From the NCBI RefSeq assembly GCF_019160155.1, contig NZ_JAFNIH010000024.1, positions 1 through 35,523 of the forward strand: a DNA stretch of 35,523 bases, given 5' to 3'. Source of the stretch: Pinisolibacter aquiterrae (GTDB lineage Bacteria; Pseudomonadota; Alphaproteobacteria; Rhizobiales; Ancalomicrobiaceae). Shown piece after piece: positions 1 through 8,791 of the stretch (the first letter of the stretch is position 1; every line of letters starts with the position of its first letter). Made by a program: the position numbers and the translations under genes. A model generated the notes under the pieces. That model saw nothing but the letters and a program-made list of their open reading frames with translations, had not been told where the DNA came from and searched no databases.

Positions 1-84
1 CTCGCGGGCGGGCGCGCGAAATCGCAAGGTTTTCGATCAGAACCCATCGAAACCCGGCAATCGCGAATACGCTCGGGAGTCAAA

Positions 85-831
85 TCACCGCGCCACGTCA
101 ATGGCTTGGTCGTTCTTCACGGGTGACCAGATACGCAATCCTTCACACCAGTCGATGAAGAGTGCCCGCCCGGCTTTGCGCAGGATCGCCGCATGGCGGG
201 CGGCCTCCGCTCGGAGATGGCGCGGATCGATACCTGCTGCTGCGAGTTCGCAGGCATGGCCGATGAGCCACCGTTCGAAGCCGGCAGTCGGGTCGACCTC
301 TGCATGGAATTGAAGGCCGAGGATGTTCGATCCGATCGCGAATGCCTGATTGTGACAGAGCGCCGTGCTCGCCAGGCACTCGGCGCCGGCCGGCAGCTCT
401 GCGACGTCGCCGTGCCAGTGCAGGACGGACACCCCATCGAGATGTCGGAGCGGGCTCGTTGTCCCGGCCGACGTGAGGGCGAGCGGCGCAAAGCCGATTT
501 CCTTCCCCGGTCCCGGCGCGACATCGCCACCGAGCGCCGATGCGATGAGTTGCGCACCGAGACAGATGCCGAGCGTAGGGGCCCGGTCGTCGAGCCGCGC
601 ACGGATCACGGCCTTTTCGGCGGCGAGGTATGGATAGGTGTCCGCCTCGTAGACCCCGATCGGGCCGCCCAGAACGATCAGCAGGTCGGCATCCAGGGCG
701 ATCGATCCGGTCACGTCGTCACATCCGACGTCGAGCATCGTCACTTTGTATCCGAGCGCCGACAGGACGGGAGCGAGGGAACCGAGATCTTCGAACGCAA
801 CGTGACGAAGGGCGACGACGAATTTGGACAT
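85..831 (-). CDS. Class I glutamine amidotransferase (GMP synthase-like)
   Basis: A 248-residue protein of the class I (triad) glutamine amidotransferase family, which takes ammonia from glutamine and passes it to an acceptor that cannot be named here. The nucleophile is Cys90 in the elbow GICLGAQ, and the His/Glu pair is His176 and Glu178 in LQFHAEVD. The oxyanion-strand motif VLGGPIG lies near residue 54. The frame is open upstream to 1041, but that stretch is arginine-rich and overlaps the neighbouring gene, so the ATG at 831 (MSKFVVALRH) is chosen. It is a free-standing domain without a synthetase partner, like the GMP-synthase-like proteins often annotated as defence or gamma-glutamyl hydrolase enzymes. 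It is the last gene of a minus-strand group behind the Crp/Fnr regulator, 83 bases after the preceding gene. The family call is firm; the substrate is unknown. Confidence 0.85.
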   Translation of the reverse strand: MSKFVVALRHVAFEDLGSLAPVLSALGYKVTMLDVGCDDVTGSIALDADLLIVLGGPIGVYEADTYPYLAAEKAVIRARLDDRAPTLGICLGAQLIASALGGDVAPGPGKEIGFAPLALTSAGTTSPLRHLDGVSVLHWHGDVAELPAGAECLASTALCHNQAFAIGSNILGLQFHAEVDPTAGFERWLIGHACELAAAGIDPRHLRAEAARHAAILRKAGRALFIDWCEGLRIWSPVKNDQAIDVAR

Positions 832-914
832 GGTGGGCTCCAATGGATCGATCTCGGCGACGGCATGCATCCCGGGCGGCACCGTCGCATCGCGCCGGCC
901 CATTCCGATTCGCC

Positions 915-1226
915 TCACACGTCCGGTCGCCCAAGCCGTTCGAGCATCTCGTCCAATACGGGACCGGTCATGGCGAATTCGATGACATAGTCGGCGCCCT
1001 CGGTGGAAACCACGACCGCATCGACGAAACCGAGAAGACATGCGTTCGATTCATGGCCTGCACCAAATCGTAACGTGTTTCCAATGGCCGGCCGCATGGT
1101 TGAAGTGATGCTGATGCGATAGGTGTTGTCGTCGAGCCTCTCGAGTAATGTTGCACTCAAACGAGCTGTGCGGCCGTCGCGCTCAAGGCGTCCCTCGAGA
1201 ACGCTGGGTTGCCGTTCCGTGGTCAT
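915..1226 (-). CDS. Small protein resembling the QueA beta-barrel domain
   Basis: A 103-residue protein with no cysteine ligands beyond one Cys, no signal peptide and no membrane segment. The frame opens at 1307, but the ATG at 1226 (MTTERQPS) is preferred because AAGGAAA precedes it directly. From memory, the order of motifs resembles the central barrel domain of QueA, the S-adenosylmethionine:tRNA ribosyltransferase-isomerase: a GRLERDGRTARL strand, then LLERLDDNTYRISI, a RPAIGNTLRFG segment like the QueA RPG..L..G..LRFG motif, and VIEFAMTGPVLDEMLERLG like its ..RF....LLE.LERLG end. The catalytic parts of QueA on both sides are absent, so it cannot be the tRNA-modifying enzyme. It lies between the Crp/Fnr regulator and the amidotransferase, all on the minus strand. 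Its role is unknown; the similarity is a pattern match and needs a profile search. Confidence 0.6.
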   Translation of the reverse strand: MTTERQPSVLEGRLERDGRTARLSATLLERLDDNTYRISITSTMRPAIGNTLRFGAGHESNACLLGFVDAVVVSTEGADYVIEFAMTGPVLDEMLERLGRPDV

Positions 1227-1330
1227 TTTCCTTGCTCCGATGATGCGGCGCCATTTGGCACCGACGGCTCGTTCTTCAGAGGCGATGCGCCGGTTCTCGG
1301 ATCTCATCGGCGAGGAAGAGAGCGCCTGCG

Positions 1331-2062
1331 TCAGATTGTCTCGTCGTCGAGGAGCGGATCTGGGAACGCGAGTTTGCGCAATGCGTCGATGTCGCCGATC
1401 CAGACTTTGGCTCCTTCGACCCTCACACCATATTTCGCCAGGGTGGAGAACGCCCGCGACAACACTTCCGGCGCGAGGCCGAGGCGGGCCGCGAGGACCT
1501 TCTTCTCGTAGGGCATGTTGAACGCATGGGCTGAGCCGACAAAAATATCTTGGTTTATCAACCAGTTGGCGAGCCTCTCTATGCCGGAGCGGAGCTTCAG
1601 CCCCTTCAATTCCTGAGCGACGTGCCGATAGGCGACGGACGCTTCTTCGGCCATGGCCGTCGCGAAACCGGCATCGTCCTGCATCGCGCTTCGGACCGAT
1701 CCGGCCGGGAGCATGAGAATACGGGCCGCCCTGAGGACGCGGGATGACTGCAGATAGAGCCGGTCCATGACGACGGCGGCAACGATGAACGCTCTGGGGC
1801 GTTCGATGACATCGATCGTCGTTTCTCTATTCCGCCAATGTGCCGTCAATTCGATCGTGCCGCTCAGGTTGAAGAACAGAAAGTCGGCCACCTCTCCTTC
1901 TCTGTTCAACTGCGTATGTGCAGGGAAGTTCTGGATGAACGCGCCTCGAAGGAGATCCGCAGCCGTCTCTGAACGGCACCGTGCGAACAGAGAACACTGT
2001 TTTGCTTCCTCGCAGTCCTGTGGTCTCACGGCCTTTTCTCCTCGCATTTCACCAGTTATCAT
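1331..2062 (-). CDS. Crp/Fnr-family transcriptional regulator, nar-adjacent
   Basis: A 243-residue regulator with an N-terminal cyclic-nucleotide-binding-like barrel (about 35-125), a long dimer helix (about 130-170) and a C-terminal winged helix-turn-helix (about 183-215). The recognition helix has Glu199, Ser202 and Arg203, the E..SR pattern that in FNR reads TTGAT half-sites. Near the N-terminus sit Cys17, Cys23 and Cys29, but there is no further Cys in the protein. The classical FNR set of three N-terminal cysteines plus one central cysteine is therefore incomplete, and an oxygen-labile [4Fe-4S] cluster is uncertain. The gene diverges from narK, and a 9/10 FNR box lies 47 bases upstream, which suggests autoregulation or control by another Fnr protein. 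ATG 2062 gives the longest frame; ATG at residue 6 is an alternative. It probably controls the nar operon. Confidence 0.88.
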   Translation of the reverse strand: MITGEMRGEKAVRPQDCEEAKQCSLFARCRSETAADLLRGAFIQNFPAHTQLNREGEVADFLFFNLSGTIELTAHWRNRETTIDVIERPRAFIVAAVVMDRLYLQSSRVLRAARILMLPAGSVRSAMQDDAGFATAMAEEASVAYRHVAQELKGLKLRSGIERLANWLINQDIFVGSAHAFNMPYEKKVLAARLGLAPEVLSRAFSTLAKYGVRVEGAKVWIGDIDALRKLAFPDPLLDDETI

Positions 2063-2108
2063 GATTGATAAAAGTCATTCTTTCATATGTTTAATATCAA
2101 TTACATAG

Positions 2109-2122
2109 TAGATAATTATCAA
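2109..2122 (-). promoter_or_regulatory. FNR-like box upstream of the Crp/Fnr gene
   Basis: TAGAT-AATT-ATCAA matches the FNR/FixK consensus TTGAT-N4-ATCAA at nine of ten conserved positions. Its centre is about 53 bases upstream of the minus-strand regulator start at 2062. That distance would fit activation from a start site near 2074. It lies 57 bases from the box facing narK, so the two divergent genes seem to have separate sites. Confidence 0.65.
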
Positions 2123-2179
2123 TTTTAGGCCAGATACCCGATCATACTTTTGTTGTCTCTCATGTCCTTTTCGACAAAC

Positions 2180-2193
2180 TTGATTCTTATCAA
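2180..2193 (+). promoter_or_regulatory. Perfect FNR box upstream of narK
   Basis: TTGAT-TCTT-ATCAA is a perfect match to the FNR/FixK consensus palindrome. It is centred 66 bases before the narK start. A weak -10-like hexamer, TGTCAT at 2213-2218, would place transcription near 2225-2228, with the box at about -40, the classical position for FNR-dependent activation. It is the likely anaerobic switch of the whole narKGHJI operon. Confidence 0.85.
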
Positions 2194-2252
2194 CGCTCGT
2201 CCTTCGTTGCATTGTCATCAACATCTCGCCATTTCTCTCTGAGGGTGCAGGC

Positions 2253-4997
2253 GTGACGATGACCACCACCACAGTCGACCAAGGGGACCAGAGTCGCGCG
2301 CTCTGGATCTCGACGATCGCGTTCACCGTGTGCTTCGCGGTGTGGACGATCTTCGCCATCATCGGTATTCAGATCAAACAGGATCTCGGGCTGAGCGAGA
2401 CCCAGTTCGGTCTGTTGGTCGGAACGCCGATCCTGGTCGGGTCGTTGATCCGATTGGCGCTCGGTGTCTGGACCGACCAATTCGGTGGCCGTCGTGTCTT
2501 CACCTTCGTGATGCTCGCCGCCGCGGGCGCGACTTATCTGCTGACCTACGCTCAAACCTACTACGAGTTCCTCGTGGCGGCGCTGGGGGTCGGCATCGCC
2601 GGCGGTGGGTTTGCGGTCGGCGTTGCCTACGTCTCGCGTTGGTACCCAGCGAAAAAGCAGGGCATCGCGCTCGGCATCTTCGGCGCCGGCAACGTCGGCG
2701 CTGCGGTGACGAAGTTCCTCGCTCCCTTCGTGATGGTGGCGATGGGATGGAAGGGTGTCGCCGAAATCTGGGCGGCCGGCATCGCGGTGATGGCGATCGT
2801 CTTCTGGTTCATCGCCAAGGAAGACCCTGTAGTCTCCGAGCGCAGGAGACTCGGAACGACCCCGCCGAGTGCTTGGCTCGAAATGGAGCCCCTCAAGAAC
2901 ATTCAGGTCTGGCGTTTTTCTCTTTATTATTTCTTTGTCTTCGGCGCTTTTGTTGCGCTTTCCCTGTGGTTACCTCAGTACCTCATCAAGGTGTACGGCG
3001 TCGACATCAAAACGGCCGGTATGACGGCTGCGATGTTCTCGTTCCCGGCGTCCGTGTTCCGGGCCTATGGAGGGCATCTGTCGGACCGCTACGGTGCCCG
3101 GACCGTGATGTACTGGACCTTCTTGGTCTCGATCCTCGCGACATTCCTGCTCTCGTATCCGGCGACGGACTATGTCGTGCACACCGCCCAGGGCGATCGC
3201 AGCTTCCATCTCGAAATGGGCCTCTTCGGCTTCATCGTCACCATCTTCGTTCTCGGCTTCTTCATGGCCCTGGGGAAGGCTGCGGTCTACAAGCACATCC
3301 CGATCTACTATCCGAACAATGTCGGCGCCGTCGGCGGTCTGGTCGGCCTGATCGGTGGTCTCGGCGGCTTCGTTCTGCCGATTGCCTTCGGCGCGCTGTT
3401 CGACCTCACGGGTCTGTGGACGAGCTGCTTCATGTTGCTCTTCCTCATCGTCGTGGCGTCGCTGGTGTGGATGCACTTCTCGGTTCGGCAGATGGAAAAA
3501 GAGGCGGTCGGCATCACGCTCGATCGGCTCCCCGAATTCCCCGAGATGGAAGAGATCCACAAGCCCGAACACGTCGGCGCACTGTCCGGCAAGGTGCTCG
3601 TCGACTGGCACCCCGAGGATGCGGGCTTCTGGGCGAGCACCGGCCGGGCGATCGCGCGAAAGAATCTCTGGCTCTCGATCCCGTCGTTGTTCTTGTCCTT
3701 CGCCATCTGGCAGGTGTGGTCGGTCGTCGTGGCGAAGTTGCCGCTCGTCGGCTTCAAATACACCACCGACGAACTCTTCTGGTTGGCGGCGATTCCGGGT
3801 CTGAGCGGAGCGACGCTCCGCATCTTCTATTCCTTCATGGTGCCGGTGTTCGGTGGCCGTCTGTGGACGACCCTGGCGACATGGTCGCTGATGATCCCGG
3901 CCATCGGCATCGGCTATGCCGTTCAGTCGCCCGACACGCCGTATTTCATCATGCTGTTGCTGGCGCTGCTGTGCGGATTCGGTGGCGGCAACTTCGCTTC
4001 TTCGATGTCGAATATTTCGTTCTTCTTCCCGAAGACCGAGAAAGGCAATGCGCTCGCGCTCAATGCGGGCCTCGGCAATCTCGGCGTAAGTGCGGTGCAG
4101 TTCGTCGTTCCGCTGATCATTGCTTCGGGCGTCTTCGGCTGGCTCGGCGGTGCGCCGCTGACGGTCGGCGAGGGAGCGAAGGCGGTGCCGATCTGGCTGC
4201 AGAACGCCGGCTTCGTGTTCGTCCCCTTCATCGCGATCTCGGCCTTCGCAGCTTGGTTCGGGATGAACGACATCGCGTCGGCCAAGGCGTCCTTCTCCGA
4301 GCAGGCCGTCATCTTCAAGCGCTTCCACAACTGGGTCATGTGCGTGCTCTATCTCGGCACGTTCGGTTCCTTCATCGGCTTCTCCGCCGGTTTCCCGCTC
4401 CTCAGCAAAATCCTGTTCCCGCAGGTCGACGCGCTGCAGTTCGCCTTTTTGGGGCCACTGGTCGGCGCCCTGGCTCGTTCCGGGACTGGGTGGGTCGCAG
4501 ATCGGTGGGGTGGTGGTCGCGTGACGTTCTGGGTCTTCCTCGGGATGATGCTCGGCGTCTTCGGCGTGATCACCTTCATCGGTCTGAAGGAACAGCCCGG
4601 CGCCTTCTGGGGCTTCTTCGGAAGCTTCCTGTTCCTGTTCCTCATGACCGGTGTCGGCAACGCTTCCACCTTCCAGATGATCCCCAACATCATGCGCAAG
4701 GAGGTGGCGCGCCTTGAGCCCAGGCTCGATGCGGCGGCGCGCACCCGCCAAGCGGAAAAGGAATCCGCCGCGATCACCGGCTTCACCTCGGCCATCGCCG
4801 CCTACGGTGCCTTCTTCATCCCGAAGTCTTACGGGACGTCGATCGGGCTGACCGGCGGTGTCAGCGCCGCTCTGTGGGGCTTCTTCGCCTTCTACGTGAT
4901 CTGCGTAGCCGTGACCTGGTTCTTCTACACGCGACGAGGCGGTCTGCTCTACGACGTTGAGCATTCGACCAGGCCTTCAGTCAAATACGCTGGCTAA
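2253..4997 (+). CDS. narK: Fused NarK1-NarK2 nitrate/nitrite transporter
   Basis: A 914-residue inner-membrane protein made of two major-facilitator units of about twelve helices each. The first (about 1-420) resembles NarK1, the proton-linked nitrate importer, with GIAGGGFAVGVAYVSRWYP as its signature. The second (about 460-905) resembles NarK2, the nitrate/nitrite exchanger, with FGGGNFASSMSNISFFFP and AGLGNLGVS. Similar fusions are known from Paracoccus and relatives, where the NarK1 half starts import and the NarK2 half then exchanges nitrate for nitrite. GTG 2253 is taken as the start because GAGGG lies seven bases before it; an ATG two codons later is possible. It is the first gene of the nar operon, 21 bases before narG and downstream of a perfect FNR box. 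It supplies nitrate to NarG on the cytoplasmic side and exports nitrite. Confidence 0.96.
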   Translation: MTMTTTTVDQGDQSRALWISTIAFTVCFAVWTIFAIIGIQIKQDLGLSETQFGLLVGTPILVGSLIRLALGVWTDQFGGRRVFTFVMLAAAGATYLLTYAQTYYEFLVAALGVGIAGGGFAVGVAYVSRWYPAKKQGIALGIFGAGNVGAAVTKFLAPFVMVAMGWKGVAEIWAAGIAVMAIVFWFIAKEDPVVSERRRLGTTPPSAWLEMEPLKNIQVWRFSLYYFFVFGAFVALSLWLPQYLIKVYGVDIKTAGMTAAMFSFPASVFRAYGGHLSDRYGARTVMYWTFLVSILATFLLSYPATDYVVHTAQGDRSFHLEMGLFGFIVTIFVLGFFMALGKAAVYKHIPIYYPNNVGAVGGLVGLIGGLGGFVLPIAFGALFDLTGLWTSCFMLLFLIVVASLVWMHFSVRQMEKEAVGITLDRLPEFPEMEEIHKPEHVGALSGKVLVDWHPEDAGFWASTGRAIARKNLWLSIPSLFLSFAIWQVWSVVVAKLPLVGFKYTTDELFWLAAIPGLSGATLRIFYSFMVPVFGGRLWTTLATWSLMIPAIGIGYAVQSPDTPYFIMLLLALLCGFGGGNFASSMSNISFFFPKTEKGNALALNAGLGNLGVSAVQFVVPLIIASGVFGWLGGAPLTVGEGAKAVPIWLQNAGFVFVPFIAISAFAAWFGMNDIASAKASFSEQAVIFKRFHNWVMCVLYLGTFGSFIGFSAGFPLLSKILFPQVDALQFAFLGPLVGALARSGTGWVADRWGGGRVTFWVFLGMMLGVFGVITFIGLKEQPGAFWGFFGSFLFLFLMTGVGNASTFQMIPNIMRKEVARLEPRLDAAARTRQAEKESAAITGFTSAIAAYGAFFIPKSYGTSIGLTGGVSAALWGFFAFYVICVAVTWFFYTRRGGLLYDVEHSTRPSVKYAG

Positions 4998-5018
4998 TTG
5001 AGAGTTGGAGCTTGGGCC

Positions 5019-8000
5019 ATGAGCCACTTTCTAGATCGACTGACCTTCTTCCAGCGAATGAAACAGCCCTTCTCTGGGGGGCACGGCATCACGACCAACG
5101 AGGACCGTCGTTGGGAGGACGGGTATCGCAAGCGTTGGCAGCACGACAAGATCGTGCGCTCGACACATGGCGCGAACTGCACCGGGTCGTGTTCCTGGAA
5201 GATCTACGTCAAGGGCGGGATCGTCACCTGGGAGACGCAGCAAACGGACTATCCGCGGACGCGGCCGGATCTGCCGAACCATGAGCCGCGTGGTTGCCCG
5301 CGCGGCGCCAGCTACAGCTGGTATCTCTATTCGGCGAACCGAGTGAAGTACCCGTTGGTTCGCTCGGCGCTGGTGAAGCTCTATCGCGAAGCGCGCCGAA
5401 CCATGACGCCGGTCGCGGCCTGGGCGTCGATCGTGCGCGATCCGAAGAAGCGCGACGCCTATACCACCAAGCGTGGACACGGTGGTTTCGTCCGCGCCGA
5501 TTGGAACGAGGTCAACGAGATCATCGCCGCGGCCAACGCCCACACGATCAAGGACCACGGTCCCGATCGCGTCATCGGCTTCTCGCCGATCCCGGCGATG
5601 TCGATGGTCTCCTACGCCGCCGGCGCTCGCTATCTGTCGTTGCTCGGCGGCGTCTGCCTGTCCTTCTACGACTGGTACTGCGACCTCCCGCCGTCGTCGC
5701 CCCAGACCTGGGGTGAACAGACCGACGTGGCCGAGTCCGCCGACTGGTACAACTCGGGCTTCCTCATCCTCTGGGGCTCGAACGTCCCGCAGACTCGGAC
5801 GCCGGACGCGCATTTCTACACCGAAGCGCGATATCGCGGCGCCAAGAGCGCGGTGATCTGTCCGGACTATTCGGAGGCCTCGAAATTCGCGGACATCTGG
5901 CTGTCCGTGAAGCAGGGAACCGATTCCGCCCTCGCCATGGCGATGGGCCACGTGATCCTCAAGCAGTTCCATGTCGATCGGAAGGTCGACTACTTTACCG
6001 ACTACCTGAAGCGTTACACCGACATGCCGATGCTGGTGAAGCTCGTCAGGCAGGACGGCAAGCTCGTGCCGGATCGGTTCGTTCGTTCGAGTGACATCGC
6101 CGGTGACCTCGGCGAGACCAACAACGCGGAGTGGAAGACGCTCGCGTTCGACGCTCAGAGCGGGGAGCTGGTCGCGCCGCTCGGATCGGTCGGCTTCCGT
6201 TGGGGCGAGAAGGGCAAGTGGAACCTTGAAGCCAAGCGGTCGGATGGGACCGGCGTCGACCTGATGCTGTCGCTCGCCGATCGCCAGCATGAACTCGCCG
6301 ACGTGGCCTTCCCGTACTTCGGCAACATCGAGCACGACCACTTCGTCAGTTCCGATCACGCCAGTGTTCTGGAGCGCCGCATCCCGGTCGCCAAGCTGGC
6401 GTCGAAGGACGGCGAGATCCTGGTCGCGTCGGTCTACGACCTCTTCCTCGCCAACTATGGCGTCGATCGAGGCTTCGGCGGCGGTAGTGTCGCCAAGAGC
6501 TTCGACGAGGACGCTCCCTACACCCCGGCGTGGGCGGAGAAGATCACCGGCGTTCCGCGCGATCAGATCCTTCAGGTGGCGCACGAGTTCGCGCTCAATG
6601 CCGAGAAGACCAAGGGTCGCTCCATGGTCATCATCGGTGCCGCGATGAACCACTGGTACCACTGCGATATGAACTATCGTGGTGTCATCAACATGTTGGT
6701 GATGTGCGGTTGCGTCGGTCAGTCTGGTGGTGGCTGGGCTCACTACGTCGGTCAGGAAAAGCTGCGTCCGCAGGCGGGCTGGGCGCCGGTCGCCTTCGCG
6801 CTCGATTGGGGGCGCCCGTCGCGTCAGCAGAACGGAACGTCGTTCTTCTATGCTCACTCCGACCAGTGGCGCTACGAAACGCTCGATCCCAAGGACATCC
6901 TGTCGCCGACGGCGCCGGCCGGGCCGTGGGACGGTGCGCTCATCGACTACAACGTCCGTGCCGAACGCATGGGCTGGCTGCCGTCCGCGCCCCAGCTGGA
7001 AATCAATCCGCTGTCGATCGCGGCGAAGGCCGCGGCGGCGGGCCTGGAGCCGAAGGACTATGTCGCCCAGGGGTTGACCTCGGGCGAGTTGAAGATGTCG
7101 TGCGAAGACCCCGACAATCCGAAGAACTGGCCGCGCAACCTGTTCGTCTGGCGGTCCAACCTGCTGGGTTCGTCCGGCAAGGGCCACGAGTATTTCCTCA
7201 AGCACCTTCTCGGCACCTCTCACGGCGTGTTGGGCAAGAACCTCGGGGAGCAGGGGCTGGCCAAGCCGAAGGAAGTCCGGTGGCACGAGCAAGGGGCAGA
7301 GGGAAAGCTCGACCTGCTCGTCACCCTCGACTTCCGCATGTCGACGACCTGCGTCTACTCGGACATCGTGTTGCCGGCGGCGACCTGGTACGAGAAGGAC
7401 GATCTCAACACCTCCGACATGCACCCCTTCATCCACCCGCTCGGCGCCGCGGTCGATCCCATCTGGGAATCGCGGACCGACTGGGAGATCTACAAGGGAT
7501 TGGCCAAGGCGTTCTCCGAGGTTGCCCCGGAAGTTCTGGGTGTGGAGACGGACGTCGTTCTCGCGCCGATCATGCACGACTCCGCCGGCGAGATCGCTCA
7601 GGCGCTCGACGTCAAGGAGTGGAAGAAGGGTGAGACGCCCGCCGTTCCCGGCCGGACGATGCCGTCGGTTGCCGTCGTGCAGCGCGACTATCCGAACACC
7701 TACGAGCGGTTCACCTCTCTCGGCCCGCTGATGGAGAACCTCGGCAACGGCATCAAGGGCATCGCCTGGGAGACCAAGCACGAGGTGGAACTCCTGCGCC
7801 AGCTCAACGGTGTCGTGCTCGAGGAAGGTTCGACCAAGGGTCTTGCGAAGCTCAATACCGCGATCGACGCTGCGGAAGCGGTGTTGATGATGGCGCCGGA
7901 AACCAACGGCGAAGTCGCCGTTCGGGCTTGGAATGCGTTGTCGAAGACGACGGGTCTCGAACACGCGCATCTGGCTCTTCCCAAGGAGGATGAGAAGATC

Positions 8001-8780
8001 CGCTTCCGCGACATCGTCGCTCAGCCGCGCAAGATCATCTCCGCACCCACATGGTCGGGGCTCGAGAGCGAGCACGTCTGCTACAATGCCGGCTATACCA
8101 ACGTACACGAGTTCATCCCGTGGCGGACGCTGACCGGTCGGCAGCAGCTCTATCAGGATCACCTGTGGATGCGGGCCTTCGGCGAAGGTCTCTGCGTCTA
8201 TCGCCCGCCGATCGACACCCGGACGGTCAAGCCGGTGATCGACAAGCACCCCAACGGCGAGAAGCAGGTGGTGCTGAACTTCATCACGCCGCACCAGAAA
8301 TGGGGCATCCACTCGACCTATACCGACAACTTGCTAATGCTGACCCTGTCGCGTGGTGGCCCCATCGTATGGATCAGCGAGATCGACGCCAAGGCGGCCG
8401 GGATCGTCGATAACGATTGGATCGAAGCCTACAACTCGAACGGGGCTCTGACGGCTCGCGCTGTTGTGTCTCAACGCGTGAAGCAGGGCATGTGCATGAT
8501 GTACCATGCGCAAGAGAAGATCGTGAACGCGCCGGGATCGGAGACGACCGGGCGGCGCGGCGGCATCCACAACTCGGTCACGCGTGTGGTTCCCAAGCCG
8601 ACGCACATGATCGGTGGCTATGCCCAGCAGGCCTATGGTTTCAACTACTACGGAACTATCGGCACCAATCGCGACGAATTCGTCATCGTTCGGAAAATCA
8701 AGAACCTCGACTGGTTGGAAGGTCCTTATGATCCGACCAAGCAAAAGACGCGCGGCCCTCTGACCTCGGCTGCTGAGTAG
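5019..8780 (+). CDS. narG: Respiratory nitrate reductase alpha subunit
   Basis: A 1253-residue catalytic subunit of the membrane-bound nitrate reductase. It binds Mo-bis-MGD and the FS0 [4Fe-4S] cluster and reduces nitrate to nitrite on the cytoplasmic side. The FS0 ligands are His50, Cys54, Cys58 and Cys93, and Asp222 in DWYCDLPPSSPQTWGEQTD is the expected Mo ligand. Length and spacing match E. coli NarG with an offset of one residue. There is no Tat signal, as expected for the cytoplasm-facing Nar type. The chosen ATG (MSHFLDRL) has GGAG eight bases upstream. A TTG directly after the narK stop would add seven residues but has no support. It is part of narKGHJI. All key residues seen are intact. 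Confidence 0.98.
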   Translation: MSHFLDRLTFFQRMKQPFSGGHGITTNEDRRWEDGYRKRWQHDKIVRSTHGANCTGSCSWKIYVKGGIVTWETQQTDYPRTRPDLPNHEPRGCPRGASYSWYLYSANRVKYPLVRSALVKLYREARRTMTPVAAWASIVRDPKKRDAYTTKRGHGGFVRADWNEVNEIIAAANAHTIKDHGPDRVIGFSPIPAMSMVSYAAGARYLSLLGGVCLSFYDWYCDLPPSSPQTWGEQTDVAESADWYNSGFLILWGSNVPQTRTPDAHFYTEARYRGAKSAVICPDYSEASKFADIWLSVKQGTDSALAMAMGHVILKQFHVDRKVDYFTDYLKRYTDMPMLVKLVRQDGKLVPDRFVRSSDIAGDLGETNNAEWKTLAFDAQSGELVAPLGSVGFRWGEKGKWNLEAKRSDGTGVDLMLSLADRQHELADVAFPYFGNIEHDHFVSSDHASVLERRIPVAKLASKDGEILVASVYDLFLANYGVDRGFGGGSVAKSFDEDAPYTPAWAEKITGVPRDQILQVAHEFALNAEKTKGRSMVIIGAAMNHWYHCDMNYRGVINMLVMCGCVGQSGGGWAHYVGQEKLRPQAGWAPVAFALDWGRPSRQQNGTSFFYAHSDQWRYETLDPKDILSPTAPAGPWDGALIDYNVRAERMGWLPSAPQLEINPLSIAAKAAAAGLEPKDYVAQGLTSGELKMSCEDPDNPKNWPRNLFVWRSNLLGSSGKGHEYFLKHLLGTSHGVLGKNLGEQGLAKPKEVRWHEQGAEGKLDLLVTLDFRMSTTCVYSDIVLPAATWYEKDDLNTSDMHPFIHPLGAAVDPIWESRTDWEIYKGLAKAFSEVAPEVLGVETDVVLAPIMHDSAGEIAQALDVKEWKKGETPAVPGRTMPSVAVVQRDYPNTYERFTSLGPLMENLGNGIKGIAWETKHEVELLRQLNGVVLEEGSTKGLAKLNTAIDAAEAVLMMAPETNGEVAVRAWNALSKTTGLEHAHLALPKEDEKIRFRDIVAQPRKIISAPTWSGLESEHVCYNAGYTNVHEFIPWRTLTGRQQLYQDHLWMRAFGEGLCVYRPPIDTRTVKPVIDKHPNGEKQVVLNFITPHQKWGIHSTYTDNLLMLTLSRGGPIVWISEIDAKAAGIVDNDWIEAYNSNGALTARAVVSQRVKQGMCMMYHAQEKIVNAPGSETTGRRGGIHNSVTRVVPKPTHMIGGYAQQAYGFNYYGTIGTNRDEFVIVRKIKNLDWLEGPYDPTKQKTRGPLTSAAE

Positions 8781-8791
8781 GAGTCGTTTCG

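Noticed and set aside
5031-8312. Very long minus-strand open frame opposite narG (over 1000 codons)
   Set aside because: It is the antisense shadow of narG in GC-rich DNA: no family similarity, very arginine- and aspartate-rich, no ribosome-binding site.
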